This document shows, piece by piece, positions 11,430 through 24,820 of a stretch of DNA of 64,000 nucleotides. The stretch is from Archegozetes longisetosus (taxonomy: Eukaryota; Arthropoda; Arachnida; Sarcoptiformes; Trhypochthoniidae): the NCBI GenBank assembly GCA_018873245.2, contig JAEMBT020000007.1:10237129-10301128 (forward strand), read 5' to 3'. Position 1 is the first letter of the stretch, and every line of letters begins with the position of its first letter. Position numbers and translations under genes: made by a program. Below the pieces are notes generated by a model, which did not search any database, was not told where the DNA came from, and worked only from the letters and a program-made list of their open reading frames with translations.

Positions 11430-12509
11430 CTCAACCTAAGAATAGTTTCTAATTAAGTGGTAAAATATTTAAAAACCAAGCTTTAGTATGAATTGGAGGG
11501 AGTATTGTGACTCGCGCTCGCATCTACCTTAACCAAATCTAAACTTACTATAGAAATAAGTTGATTTATAGTTAGTAGCAACTGATTGTATGTTCTGCAG
11601 TAATTTAAACCAAATTAGGACGAAAGGCAACAATACTTCCAAATGCATAGTAAGGCCCAAAAATGCAAGTTTTGTTAATGCGTCAAAAGTGTTGTTAATT
11701 TCTAATCTCATCTCACATTCTGGTTCTCATTTGACTAAATCATTCAAATAAAAGCATCTTATAAACTATATTAAGCTTTAGTTGAAATGCCAAATCTCAA
11801 AAAATTCTATATTGATTGAGCTGTTTTTTTATTTAAAGGTTAATTTGCAATCAATTGATATGCATTGTAACTACTTTTCCTCATTGAGCTTGAGATAAGC
11901 AAGCTTTATATTTAAAATATTGTATTTCAAACTTTTTCAACTATTCATCGCTTTGGTACCAAATCAATCAAGTTTTGAAAAGTTGTAAAACTCAAAAAAA
12001 AATTCTAAAATTTTAGGTTTCATAGAACTATAAATTCGGAAAATAAAGTATTGACCTTGAGCAAAACCGAATTTTCTGTTGCGAAAAATAAGATTTTATA
12101 AAAATATAGAAAATTGTTGATTTAGTTGAAACTGGAATAAAAGATGCCTTGACTTTGGTTGCTAAAAAGTAAATCACGTCAATTATAAATAACGTGGACG
12201 TGAGCCAATCCATAAATAGTACCCTTCAGTGCGTGCCATCGTGTATGAAATAATTTAAAGTAAGACGTAATGAACGTCGTGTTTACGAGCGATCACTTCT
12301 GGATAGAGTACTGAATGAGTCAATGAAATCATTGCTTTTGTCATTAAATGCAATATTTTATTAATTAAAACAATTAATTTGATTTTAAAATTAAGATTTA
12401 ATTTAAATTGACAAATTTGAAAGCAATAAAGTCTCAGAGCAGTGTTGCAGTTGAGAAGAAATTATAAGAATTGTAGGAAAAAGTTGAACAAGTGGTAAAG
12501 AGAGAAGAA

Positions 12510-13455
12510 ATGATTAAATTGTTTTCACTGAAGAATCAGCAAAAGCAGGGATCCAACCAAACCAATAGTACTCAAAACAAGCGAAGCACTGCCGCGCAGA
12601 TCAGGATCACTAAAGGTTTGATTACATGATCAGTCAATTGACTAATCAGTCAAATAATCAGTCGACTAATGAATGAGCGAATCAATCCACTAATACTTAA
12701 TTATCTGTCATTTAGACATCAATGAATTGACTCTGCCGAAAAACTGCGTAATGCAACCCGATCCTGAAGGAGATCTGCTCAACTTCAAGATCATCATATG
12801 TCCTGACGAAGTATTGATCTGATTGTTTTGATTTTGTTTCACTCTTTATCAAGTCTCTTGTATCACCATTCAATAGGGTTTCTATAAGGGCGGAAAATTT
12901 GTCTTCAGCTTCAAAGTGTCACAAAACTATCCGCACGAACCGCCAAAAGTCAAGTGCGAAACACGTGTATACCACCCAAACATTGATCTCGAGGGAAATG
13001 TTTGTCTCAATATATTGCGAGAGGACTGGAAACCAGTTCTGACCATCAACTCAATTGTTTATGGTCTACAATACCTCTTTCTTGTAAGCCTTAGCCTTAT
13101 GATGACGTCTAGTAACTGCTAGATTCGCTGTCAATCTAAGTCTTCAATCGGTTATCGAATGTATTGTTGTAAATGAGACTCAGATTTAGTTCACGTAAGA
13201 CTACACTTTAAGGAACAGTATTAGGAACACATTTGCAACAATACGAAGCAAATAACCGACTGTTGCGTCACTTAAAGTCTTATATATTTGATTAAAATAA
13301 TTGACGAACAGGAGCCGAACCCAGAAGACCCACTAAACAAAGAAGCGGCAGAAGTGCTGCAAAGCAACCGGCGTTTATTCGAACAGAATGTGAAGAAAGC
13401 GATGTTGGGCGGACAAGTCGGCAACACTTACTTTGAACGATGTCTACGACAATAG
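12510..13455 (+). CDS. UBE2M: NEDD8-conjugating enzyme UBC12
   Basis: Four exons: 12510-12615, 12716-12810, 12877-13083, 13312-13455; 183 residues, the same as human UBE2M. It takes NEDD8 from the APPBP1-UBA3 E1 and passes it to cullins through RBX1, switching on cullin-RING ligases. The N-terminal docking peptide MIKLFSLK, which binds the NEDD8 E1, is intact. The UBC core has the HPN motif (about residues 100-102) and the catalytic Cys in [10 protein letters not shown] (about residue 110). The C-terminal helix region ('[16 protein letters not shown]') is nearly invariant. The divergent part is the linker at residues 9-30. A poly(A) signal is at 13618-13623. Confidence 0.97.
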
Positions 13456-14137
13456 CCTCTAACCAAGACTTACTCTTTTTAAATATATTTCTAACTAATC
13501 AATTGAAGGGCTATTCAAACTGTTTATTATAATTAATATTAGAATTGTTTTCTTGTGATTCATTTCTTTGTACATATGTCATAAACTATTGTCTAATTGA
13601 TGATATTTTGCTTCAGTAATAAAAATTTTAGTTTTTCCACATAAAATAGTCATCTGTTTTGCATTCAATCACTTTTGGTCAGTCGTCGAACCATTTCTTG
13701 CATTTTTTGTACATAACAGTGAGCTCTGATGCTATGATATCCTAATTTTAGTAGAGCCTCATAACAGGGCTATTAATAAAGAATCAAATCAGTTCTTAAG
13801 ATTCGACAAACGACCAAAAATTGTCACTCAAATCGCTCAACCAAATTATTGAATTGATTGATTCAAATCAATAATTAAAAGATAAGATAATATGTTTAAT
13901 TTAATAATAATATCCATGCATCGTATGAGTGTGTGAAGATTTAAAGCGAAAAATATTATTCTTGTAGTCAACTTAGTTGTGGCTTTATAATCAACAGCTA
14001 AACGTATGGCTTAGTTATTGATACCAATATATCATAAGCGGAATTCATAATAGTGTAAAATTAATAACATTGTATTTGTATAATTGATTAGACAACTAAA
14101 AATTAGAAGAGATTATAATTTCTAAGAATATTATGTG
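13456..14137. other. convergent intergenic region UBE2M / IPO7
   Basis: 3' flanks of two convergent genes. AATAAA for UBE2M is at 13618-13623. The rest is AT-rich with nothing else supportable. Confidence 0.6.
13618..13623 (+). terminator. poly(A) signal of UBE2M
   Basis: AATAAA 163 bases after the stop codon, followed by T-rich sequence. Confidence 0.5.
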
Positions 14138-17100
14138 TTACGAAATGGGTGCGCCTCCAAAGTTGAAACACGTCGGAACGTTTGGGTTTGCGAATACATA
14201 TCCACCACTCTTCTCGATTTTTCTCGATTCTGTTTAAACAAAAAAACATTTCGTTTCCACGGTTAAACAGCCATAAATTAAACCACAGCTTTCATTATGG
14301 CTTTATTTGGTCTCATCACTACATTGCTGTAAATCACGCTTAGAATTTAGATAAGTTTAGTGCAAATGGTAGGCAAGTCTAATCTTCTGTCAACTTGAAC
14401 TTTCAGAGTGAATAAATATTAACTTTTTAAAAGTTCGAGTTAGCAGATGAAGACCCATCAGTGAAAACGAAATCGATTTGAGTCCAGTACAAAAACTGGT
14501 TTAGATATTGGCTCAAATAGAAGAATCGGTATCAGAAATAACAAAATCGATCATTATCTGTCTGAGAGGGCAAGTATTTTTCATCATTTACCGATCGTTT
14601 ACTAAAACCTAAATTCAATTCAATCCAAAAACGATTGTGATTTACAACAGGAGAAAACCAACTAAAGTTTCAATAAAGATAACAGAAGAGTGAATTAGTA
14701 TTAAACGATAGCATACCGGCTGCAGCCTTTCTCTGCAGAGCTAAAGTGTAAATATCTTGGACTGACTTTTGTTGCTGTGCATTGAGCGGAGAAACTAAAA
14801 CATTATACCAATTTGGATCATTTTGTTGAAGAAGTTCTAATAGTTCTTTAAATAGAATATATTCGTCATCGGGTGTGTCATCTAAATCAACAGCAGTTCT
14901 ATAAGATTCCAAAGCAGTCATTTCGAAGCCATCGTCTTCCTCATCTGAATCTGAATCAATATCAGACTCTTCCTGATCATCATCCATAATAGAAGCTGAC
15001 GTGACCGGGAATGGAGAGTTTTTATTAAAATTCAAAACCAATCTTCGGTAATGCTCATTACCTTTAATATGATCTTCATCGTCATCCAGGTCTTCGACAT
15101 CGTCGCCTTCCTCTTCGTCATCAGTGACTGCATCAGAGTCGGAATCGGTTTCATTTTCATTCTCAGCCTTTGACTTATAAGCCTCTTTGAGGCCATCAAA
15201 GAGTAAGAGAATCGATGGGACAATTTGTGTTGCAATTTCATTGAGTATAGCCGGTCGTTGATTGGCGTTCAGACCCATAAGCGTGCAGAGGCCAAGAACG
15301 CACATCTTTCTGTCATGTAGCCCGAGAAAACAGTGCGTATCTTGAATCCATTGAGATATAAAGTGATTGACAAGCGATTGTTGCGAGTTTGGCGGTTGCA
15401 TCTTATTCAGTGTTTGAAACAATAGCTCAGAATTATAAAAAAGGGCTGCGATCACCACTTGCAGACACATTGTCCTCAAGTCATCCGATTTGATTTCTTT
15501 TGTCAATCGAGTCAGAGCTAATTCAACAAACGATGGAATGCAATTATCAATCTTTCCTTTGAATTGTAAAATCACGACTTCTAAGAGTTTGGCGGCATGA
15601 CATTCGGCTTCTTCTCCAGCCTCACTATTCATTATCGACTTACAAATTTCATAAATAGCTAGAATATGGTTTTGATTGCTTATAAACGCATCGGGATCTA
15701 CTGTTATGAAATTATGCAGTGAAGGCATCATATCTGTGAAGTAGTCGAAACCATCTTTATTGAATACTTGGTACATCATCTCAAATATCTTCCACATATC
15801 GTTCGATATGCTATTTGTCGTTATAGTTGTAATTAGAGTAAAGGCTTCTTCGTATAATTCCATCATTTCCTGATTAAATATCGAGACTATTAATTGAATA
15901 ACAATTGGTTCAAGTTTTGCCATAATTTCTTTCTGCTCCTCCATCATAATCAATATCGAATCGATTGTATTCAAGATACCCATGGCTGTTAGTGCTTTGT
16001 CTTCACTGTCGTCTTCTTCACCTGAATTTATAACATGACTGAGGGTATGAGCCAAGTGTTCGGTCATTTGAACAGCAACTGGGGTCAACTGTTCACTAAA
16101 GATGCAGACAATCTTTTGCATAACATTGGTTAAGTCCTCACTTTCTGTTTCTCTAATAACCTTGAGCAGTTCTAACGCCACTTGTGTTATATTTGGTTCA
16201 ATTATTTGTTGTGCTTTTTCTTGAGAAGAAATCATAATTTGCAGAGAAATAGCGGCCTCCACCTTAACCGGTAGTTCCTTATCATTCAACAAAGCGTTTT
16301 GCAGGTAAGACAAGGCCTGATAAAGATTAGCGTCATTTGTGAAATTTATTTCTTCGAAGTAATGCAAAACCCAACAGGCTCTGGCTCTCAAATATCCGTG
16401 TGGGCTCTGGAACTGAGGAAATACATACGCCACTAGCATATTCTCCATCTGATCCTTATATACATCCTTCTTGAGTAGAATATCTGCCACCGATCCCACC
16501 ATATGTAGTGCTCCGTCTTTCATACGTGGATCACTGTTTGCGTTACTCAATACTTGCATTGCGAAACCTATTGATTTCTGTAACATATCTTTACGTTTTT
16601 TACAACATGTGTGCAACAATGTTTGAGCCGCTGTTACGGGAGAGATATAGTCTTCGAATACGTCAAATTTCAATCGAATGTATTCGTGCGGATCATTTGT
16701 CCAAAGTTCGTCATCTTCGTCGGTATAACACATAAGCGGAAATAATATGTTTTGCACGATGACTGGCATGTGTGTTTTCATTAGTTTCCACGTAAGCGCA
16801 TGATTAACACTAAAAATAATTTCATTACTCATTAAGTCAATCAATTAAAGGAAAGATCAGGAAAAAGGGTCAAGTGATATGAGAACAGTATTATTGAACT
16901 CGTACTGATTTAGCCTCTAGTTGAGGCTTAGTCTACAATTAGAAGTATAGTAAAAATGCACACCAAACAATGGTTAGGTTATCACCAGATCTAACATAGC
17001 AAAGCTCAACACTAAAGTCGAAATAAGTTTTATAACTTACGCAGTATTAATATAGTTGAGAGCCTGTTGCAAAACTCTCGGTGGAACATAAACTTTATTG

Positions 17101-18115
17101 CCATATTGCTCAAGAACTTTAAGCATCACTTGAATAATTCCGAGAGAAAACGATTTGATATACCAGTCGGCAAACTCTCGATACTCTTTGTGAACGTTTC
17201 CAGGCGAACCATACCTTTCGAAAACTCGCGCCAATATATGCATCGCCCACTTCTTGGCCTTAAACCACGCCAGATCTGGTCTTTCATCTGCATCGATATT
17301 ATTAGTCTCTTGAGGAACGTCACGATCAATGATCTGACGAAACAATTCCATCCACAGCGTGAATACATCTTTCGTCAAAAGACTTAATGGCAATGAATAT
17401 TGAACTAAAGCATAGAATATTTTAAGCATTTGTTTCTGTAATAGAACTGATTGTTCGCTCGGATCAGGCATTAGATGAACGAACGACTGGTACGTTATGG
17501 GTGCCAATAGTTTCATGGCTTCGAGTAATGGAGTTCTATCTTCATTGTTTTTGTACTCGAAGTTCTTGACAAGTTGGTAGAGCGCCACCAAAGCCCCCAT
17601 CCATACACTCGCGTCTGGAGTTTGTAAATAAACAGCAATTTTGTCGACAATTCCAGTCCAACGATTGGGAAAGTCATGTTTAACAATATGATTAACACAA
17701 ACCGCTAAATGAACTCGAATTAATTCGGGTGCCATCACTATGGCGTCAACTATTGCTTCGCGAATCATTCCTCTATCCTGTTCGTGAATCGAATAAATCA
17801 ATTGTCCACCAGGTTGTGGTTGAGCTGTCTTATCTGGCCAGTTAGTTATGATCTGATTCTTCATATAAATGGCTGCCGCCTGTCGTACAGGCATTTCAAT
17901 GCTGTTATCCATCACCAACTGAAGAATCGTCGGAACAAAACCTATTATTTTGTGAATCTGTTCAAAAATTAAACATTCGTTCGTTAATTCATTAATTAAA
18001 TTGCTTTTCATTCAATTTATTGGTTTAATACTTGTTCCAAATGTTTTTCGGCGTTTTCGCGAAGATTTGGATCAATAGTTCCTTTGAATAATTCGCTCAA
18101 TTTATTAATATCCAT
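14138..18115 (-). CDS. IPO7: importin-7 (RanBP7; Drosophila moleskin orthologue)
   Basis: Four minus-strand exons: 18115-18032, 17957-17041, 16809-14717, 14229-14138; phases agree and give 1061 residues (human IPO7 1038). Importin-7 is a RanGTP-regulated importin-beta family carrier made of HEAT repeats. It imports ribosomal proteins, histone H1 (with importin-beta), SMADs and MAP kinases. The N-terminal exon has the importin pattern (TIDPNLRENAEKHLEQ). The core shows 'HALTWKLMKTHMPVIVQ' and 'FPLMCYTDEDDELW', which are IPO7/IPO8 signatures. Two acidic stretches lie near residues 880-900 and 940-960. The short last exon encodes 'ESRKIEKSGGYVFANP' and ends 'FNFGGAPIS', matching the conserved tail; missing it would truncate the protein, because frame 3 reads on into intron 3. 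The first intron is also open in frame for a short way, so a false upstream Met is easily called there. Confidence 0.95.
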
Positions 18116-18405
18116 TTCAGTTGATTTAGTTGTTAACTATTATTAATTGTCTTCAATTATTAACAATAAATTAATTGTAAGTTTAATTTTGGTCAAAAAT
18201 ACAATATTTTTGACAATAATTTATTAGATATTATTCTATTTTCTTTTGTCAACTGATAGTCAATCGATTGAATCAAAAGTATAATAACAATAATAAGCAA
18301 TAATTAAAATGATATTAAATAATAGTTACTTTTGTTGTTATTATAACGAAAAAACAAGAATAGAAAAAGATTTTTTACGCAAACCATAGAATCAGTATTG
18401 AAAGA

Positions 18406-18498
18406 ATGGAGAGTTCGCAACACGTGAGATCATCGCTTCCATTCAGCCTACAATCAGACATCAGATCTAAGTGCCTCGCAATGCAATTGGTATTAGAC
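18406..18498 (+). other. possible first exon of an unrecognised plus-strand gene
   Basis: An ATG opens about 31 codons ('MESSQHVRSSLPFSLQSDIR...') up to a good donor, GTATGT, at 18499. The G+C content is well above the flanks. No plausible second exon was found before AP-2 alpha. It may instead be 5' UTR or promoter of IPO7, which starts 290 bases away on the other strand. Confidence 0.25.
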
Positions 18499-20932
18499 AA
18501 GTATGTCGTTACCATTCAACCATTTTTCTGTGCCTGGCGCGCCATCTCAATATCTAACTTAACTAACTTCACTACTATAATAGCGGTGCTTTTAAACTAG
18601 TTAGTAGTCTGTGTAGGGGATTGGCGCATGAGCGCGCTATATTATAAAAGCAATTTTCAGTGATAACCATACACTCCTCCAATACCGAATTCAATTCTAA
18701 GTACATTAAACATTGAAAGCGAGGCACTGAAACTTAAATGCCCTACCAGTGGGTGCATACCATTCTATGATTGGGTTGCATTATGCGTTGAAATGATATA
18801 GTATTCAATGTGGAGTACTAGAGGTCTACATTTTGAGTCATGCCTCTAATAGTTAACATGTGCTCATCGACTCACTCTTTCCTTTTATTTAAATAGCTTT
18901 AAAATTGTAAATCAATTTGTTTTCTTATTTCTCTTGCGACTAACATTTTTAGTAGCTCTTTGGCTATGGAATAGATTTTTTGAAGCAACGTTGCAATAGT
19001 CGAGACAGTCTTTTATTAGAAACTTGTTAATTGTAGTTTATTAGCTTATTGTGAAGCCTTTCCTTCAGAAAAACCATAGACATTCAGAGAATGATTAAGG
19101 AATATAACGACTGAACATAACTTTTTATTGAATAACTTTTATTTATCTTTTCTATATTTAGTGCGTTCAGAGTTTTAATTATGACAAAATGATAAGACAT
19201 TGATATTCGTTTAAAGTGATTGAAAAAGTTTTATAGATTCTTTTGAACCAACAAAAACCAGTTTATTTCTGGTTTGCTGAGCCAGTTATTAATTATTTTA
19301 AATTAATGATCAAAGCTAATAAGTTTAGACTGTAAAGCGCTTGAGTTGGAATTTTTGTTGAAAAGTAAGGAATGCTTATTCAGGATTATTAGTCACTTGA
19401 CGAAAAGAAACGGAGAGTAAGCCATGAGTAATAAATTACAAGTCTGAAGGCTTTTCATTCATTCATTCGAGAGCCAGTCTTTATCGAACATTTAATGATT
19501 ATTTCACTTCTAATGAAAGAAAAATCATTAAATGGCAAAAATTTGAGAGATAACTTCAATAGATGTTTATTGATTAACCGGCAGTAATGAATAGTAGTTT
19601 AAATGAGTGGATAGTAACATATTTAGCGTAAAACTTATTCTGAAGCTTCAATGCTACAAACTTGTGATCATTACAATGTAATAACTTAAAAATGATTTTA
19701 ACTTTTAAATGTGATCCATGTTTTTACTGCTTCAAAATTTGAATACAAACTGAAATAGCTTTAGCCTAATCGAAAGTTAGAACAATTAGGTTCTTCTGTA
19801 GTTACTGTAAATTAAGCTACAAAATATTTGATGTAATTCTAACTCATTTGATGTTATCACGTTTGAGTAGGATTTCTAATCACTTGTATAAGTTAATAAA
19901 TTGCATACTTGTGATATTATATTACTTTATTATTTATAAATTAATCCAATATTGCTTTATGTGCTCTCACAACAGACAAAAAGAGTAGTTCTAAAAATCA
20001 ATTAAGATATTTGTTCGGACCAAAGTTGACATAGATCTAAAACAATCGCAAGGTCAGAATAGAAATTAATCTGGGAGTCTATTCTAACAAACCTCTGTAA
20101 CTATTTTTTGCAACCTTTGAAGACATGACAATGGAATGAGTCTGTTGCTTCTGAAAAACATAACAAATCAGTCATAGATTGAGAAATAAATGAATCAACA
20201 AATATTTTGATTCAATCAAATACTGTTATTATGAACAAAAGTGAAACAACTTAATCGATTTGATCCCTACATAATTGCAGATATTATATTACGATAAAAG
20301 GAAAGACAAACATAACTATAGTTACAACACTTGACGTAGATTTGATGTTTTGTTATTCAATAAATTATGGGTCATTTTAGAAATAAGATCAAAATAGAGG
20401 CACTATATAACAGACAATTCTCATCCAATTCATTACTGATTTTCGTTATACGTAATTTTATGACAATCATTAATTTCATAATTCAATAAGAAACAAACAA
20501 TTCAACACATTAATTAATCAGTACATCGATTTGAATATCAAGACTAAGGCTCACGAGTAGTCTTAGTCTTGATAACATAAAATATCATTTGTTTGGATTT
20601 TTCATGAATCCCATCGATAACTCGGAATGTTTCATGTTTGAAGAGCTAAACATTTTCTTAAATAAAAGTTATTTTACACAACACATTAGGCGATCAAAGA
20701 GACAAATATTTGATAAATTAGCAAATATTATGCTATTCGGAAATAATTTGATGATAGGTCATGATGAATGAGTTTGTTTAGAATTGATCAGCAGTATATT
20801 CAACATAAACGATAAAATGGCAACTATTTTAATTACAAAATAGTGCTCTCTATACTAAAATCAATAGATAATTATCATTAACCTTATAATACTTTATTGG
20901 AATATGTTTTTCAAGACCGATAGATTAATAGT

Positions 20933-20938
20933 TTTATT
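20933..20938 (-). terminator. poly(A) signal of AP-2 alpha
   Basis: TTTATT on plus is AATAAA on minus, about 80 bases after the AP-2 alpha stop codon. Confidence 0.5.
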
Positions 20939-21019
20939 AATATCGCCACACTTTGCTCTGCTAGCTATCTATCTTTGGTTGTATGAGTGTTGCATTTTTA
21001 GCTGGATATCGTTGTCAAA

Positions 21020-24000
21020 CTAAAATTGATCGTGCAGTAGTTCACAGATGCATTGCGAAACTGTGTCTTTACTCGATCTTATTGTCAAACGATACATCTG
21101 TCAAAGATAAAAACATTACATTTACCGCAAGTTCAACTACTGGTTAGTGAGAGAAAAATGTGAAAATGTGCTATAACCTGTGCCTGCTTGTTGGGTTCAA
21201 GCCTTAATAGACAGCCGACTTGTACACTTCTGCTGTGAAAGATTCCAGCGCAAACGAAATTTTCAGGATTCGGATCAACGTTCTCTAACAATTGGAAACC
21301 AAATCCTATTAATTTAGTTTTAGTCACTTCTGGATCCATTCCACTTCTTGCTTTAAATATTTTTTGTGCCTCTTGTGCAGGACTGCAAACAATTGAACAA
21401 ATGTATAATTTGAGACATTCAATAAAAACGAGTGAAACTCAAAGCTTACTTATTTAGGTTTTTCCATCGCGCAAAAAAGTTTTCCGAGTTCATAACGGTT
21501 TGTTCTAAGAATTTATTGAGAGTGACCGGCAATTTAAGGTTCAGTTTCTGTTGAACGCCGTTATTGATAAATTGCACTAAAATAGTTGGTAAATCTTGAA
21601 AATCTTCAATACATTCAACGTTAATTTGCTGCTGAACTTGAGCCCCGGCATCAATGACTGGTTCAACAGGTTTTACTTGAAGGCTTAATCCTTTTGGTTA
21701 GAAAGCAGCAAAAATTAATAAAAAGATTAAATCAGGCTTATTAATAGTTAAAATTGGTGACTTACTTGTAGAAATCTGATCAGAACATGAAACTGTGGGC
21801 AAAAATCCCTGGAACTGAGAATTAGTTTTATTGCCGTAGAAGAGACTAATCCTTCCGAGATTCTGACGAAACTCAGATTTGATTCCAATCTGAAGCAACT
21901 CATTTTCAAAAAGTATGCCATTGTGCTTACAAACTAACTTTTTCAGACCTTCTTCATTATTAACAATAACACCAACGGTCGAGTTGACAGAATTGCCGAC
22001 ATTGTTAAATGTGTTCGAAGTGGCAGATAAGCCGCTATCACCGAATACGTCCACCAAAAGGCTAGCGTTAGATTGTTGTGTGACTTCAGGAGGCGAGTTA
22101 TTTAAGCCCAATAAGTCTGTGGAGGCATTTGTATTGATTACTGGGCTCGTTATGTCGTTTATTACGTTGTTGCCCATCGTTCCCTTATATTCTTTGCCTG
22201 TAGTTGTCACACCACTGGTCATACCGGGCTTTTTCTTTTTCAGTGTAGCTAAAATTGATGACTCTCTTTCCGGGAAAGGCGGCATCTCTTCTAAAACTGT
22301 GGCCAAAACATCAGTTGTCGCAATATTACTCAGTTGCAAGTATTCGACAGTTCTTTGTTGCAGTTCTGCGTCTGCACTACGAATATTGCTATGATTTTTA
22401 AGTATTGTTTGAATGTCTACTTTAATTTCAGGGAACAAATTGATAAATTTGACATAAGTTGTTAATAAGAGAGCACGAGTTGATGCCGAACATAAATGAT
22501 ACTTCGAATGTAAAAGTTGAAACTGAATCAGTGGACTCGAGCGCTGATCCCCTGCGATCAAGTTTCCAAACTCTCCGAGTATATAACCGGCGACTTTCAC
22601 CATATTTTCATGACACGCTGGTGCTTGTAGTGCCTAATTATAGCAACATATATGTATCAAATCGCTATCAACGGTTGCTAATCATCTCAACATTACCTCA
22701 AAGACCGTTTTGGCAGCATATCCCTGAACATCCTCTCTGTTTATCACAATTTGAATGACTCGATACCAGACTTCTTCACTAACGTAGTCACCAGCGATAC
22801 GAATCAGATTAAGAATGACGTCCACATACCAGGTATAGTCTGATGCATACTTTTCTGCCAGTATCGCAACTTTCAAAACCATTTCTTCTCGAATAGAATA
22901 ATCAGCAGTTTCCAAATAGGACAACATTTCACTAACTATTTCTTCAGCATTAGACTTATCGCACATAGCGTACAGCAGATCGACAGCTCTTTGTCTAACA
23001 CTAACATCTCTTTCAGTCTATTGATTGAAAAAAGATCAATTGAAAACCTCTATAAAAAAAAGTATTTGAATAGAAAGCTGACCTTAAGAGCATTGATGAC
23101 AGTGTCCTGATGTTTCTTAACAGCGTCGTGAGAGAATTCAGAAGTGGCCAAAAGACACATACTCTCAAGTGCTAAATATCTGAGATTAGTTTCTCTATGC
23201 TGTAAGAACTGCCCCAATTGATTGCAAGCTCTAACTAATAGATTGGGTTCACTGTCCATATGTATTATTAAACTAATTGCTTCGAATAGAATTGCGTTCT
23301 TAGCGTTAGAATGTTGCACTTTCTTCGATTTAGGAGGTTCTTGAGCTTTGTTCAGAATAGTCTCCAAACATTCATTGAGCCTTCCTCTGACTCCTGGATC
23401 GTCTGGTGGCGGGTAATTTTGAAGTAATCTCAGTAGCTTAACCGAAAGCCAGGGTGCAGGCACGAAGTAATAGGTGTAATCCTGCAAATCAGTGTAAGAC
23501 GCAGTCACTATTCGACTTAATCGCGATACTGCTAGAGAGACACATCCTTTGTATTCATCGGGACTTCGATTTACTAGAGAGTTTATTACACTAACTGCTG
23601 CTGTCACCACACCCTGACATTTACAAATAAAGAGAGATATTATTTATTAATCAGATATTCTATTTATATTCGTCTAACCATATGTTGATCGTTCAGTAAG
23701 TGAATTATTCTTGAAGTCCATTCACCACTTGGAGTCAATTCGGGAAGAGCTCTGTACAAGCGTAATAAGCAAAGAGCAGCACTTTGTTTCACCACATCAA
23801 TTGTTTCCCTAATTCAGTTCAACTTAATATTAGTTCTTGTTCTGCATTGATCAAGCTTATCATCAAATTGTTAGCAATACATACCCTGAAACTAAAAGTT
23901 TTGGAATTTCATTACCGAATGTTTCTGCCATCTCTCTGCTTCCAATATTAGCGATACATTGAAGGGCTAGGTTCACATGAATAGGATTTCTCGAGGATAA

Positions 24001-24820
24001 GTCATTTTTGATCGATTGGATAATCAACTTCATCAGATCGTTGTTAGCGTTCATCAAAACTGATATAAATAAGTAACCCTAAAAAATTGTTTTAAGAAAA
24101 TTGTTTAGTCATCGAACAACTACACAATGATTGAAAGAAAGACTCACAATTTGTTTCTCGGAATATTTATTAGAGCTCAACAGATTCACAGCTTCCATAT
24201 GACCGAAATCGATGTCGTGTCCCAATAAGAATATAAACAATAGCTTACAGACATATTTCTTCTTTTGGTATCCATCTAACGTTTTGTCGCCTTTAAATTT
24301 ATTCCTAATATTAGCCAATTCTTTATTGATTCTTTTTATTTCCGCCTCTTTGCTTTTGCCTTCAATGCAATTGATTTAAATATTATTATCTTAGAAATGG
24401 TAATTAATAGCAATGTTATTGAATGATAGATTCATATTTCATGCCTGGGAGAATACACCCCTTTTCACAATATTTATAATAAACATTAGATTTACACATA
24501 ATTCAACGCTTTAACAACTCAATAAATCATGCAATCATTGGTACAATCATTTAAAAGTTAATTCAATTGTATTTGTAATCAATGATCAAAACCTTAAATG
24601 AAGGTAATGACAGAAGTGAAACATAAACACGAGTCAAACTGAGAGTCAGATTATCTTAACCTAAAGTAAACTAATGGCAGTTTTTGGCTTCAAATGCAAT
24701 GAGAGGTGATGTGAACCGAATTAGGATTAATTGAGATGAAATGCATTTAAACTTACAATTCCTGATGTCAGATATAAAGACGGCTAACCCTCTCATGCCA
24801 TCACCTCGAACTGCAGGCAT
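21020..24820 (-). CDS. AP2A: AP-2 complex subunit alpha (alpha-adaptin)
   Basis: Ten minus-strand exons: 24820-24757, 24359-24148, 24078-23885, 23808-23679, 23613-23083, 23017-22697, 22633-21766, 21690-21450, 21382-21178, 21097-21020; all phases agree, giving 947 residues (human AP2A2 939, AP2A1 977). Alpha-adaptin is the large subunit of the plasma-membrane clathrin adaptor that selects cargo and binds PI(4,5)P2. The N-terminus '[16 protein letters not shown]' and the basic PIP2-binding segment '[18 protein letters not shown]' with [10 protein letters not shown] are intact. The helical trunk runs to about residue 615, then a Lys-rich KKKKPG. The hinge (about 615-715) carries LLGL and LLVDVF, and the ear domain follows ([10 protein letters not shown]... 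ending CELLHDQF). The 64-base first exon and 78-base last exon are easily missed. The hinge is Asn/Thr-rich and the least conserved part. Confidence 0.96.

Larger units (their letters stand above)
10522..12509. other. divergent intergenic region FHIP2A / UBE2M
   Basis: AT-rich spacer holding both promoters. Contents seen: a G+C-rich block at about 10801-10985 with possible inverted ends, a 12-bp tandem repeat (AAAAGTTGTTCG, about 2.7 copies, 11396-11429), and a patch with GACGTAATGAACGTC near 12265-12280 that could be a UBE2M promoter element. No coding segment. Confidence 0.5.
18116..21019. other. intergenic region IPO7 / AP-2 alpha
   Basis: Divergent side of IPO7. A G+C-rich stretch at about 18406-18660 contains an E-box CACGTG (18422-18427), a 10-bp palindrome TGGCGCGCCA (18535-18544), ATTGGCGC near 18620 and a TATA-like TATATTATAAAAG near 18640. 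Together these look like a promoter zone for IPO7 and perhaps a plus-strand transcript. From 18700 to 20930 the sequence is AT-rich with no coding evidence. Confidence 0.45.

Noticed and set aside
14670..14716. C-terminal extension of importin-7 exon 3 to a stop at 14670
   Set aside because: A donor GTATGC and the conserved tail exon at 14229-14138 show this is intron 3.
17958..18011. Upstream Met start for importin-7 in the frame of exon 2
   Set aside because: This is intron 1 read through. Exon 18115-18032 supplies the conserved N-terminus and joins in phase.
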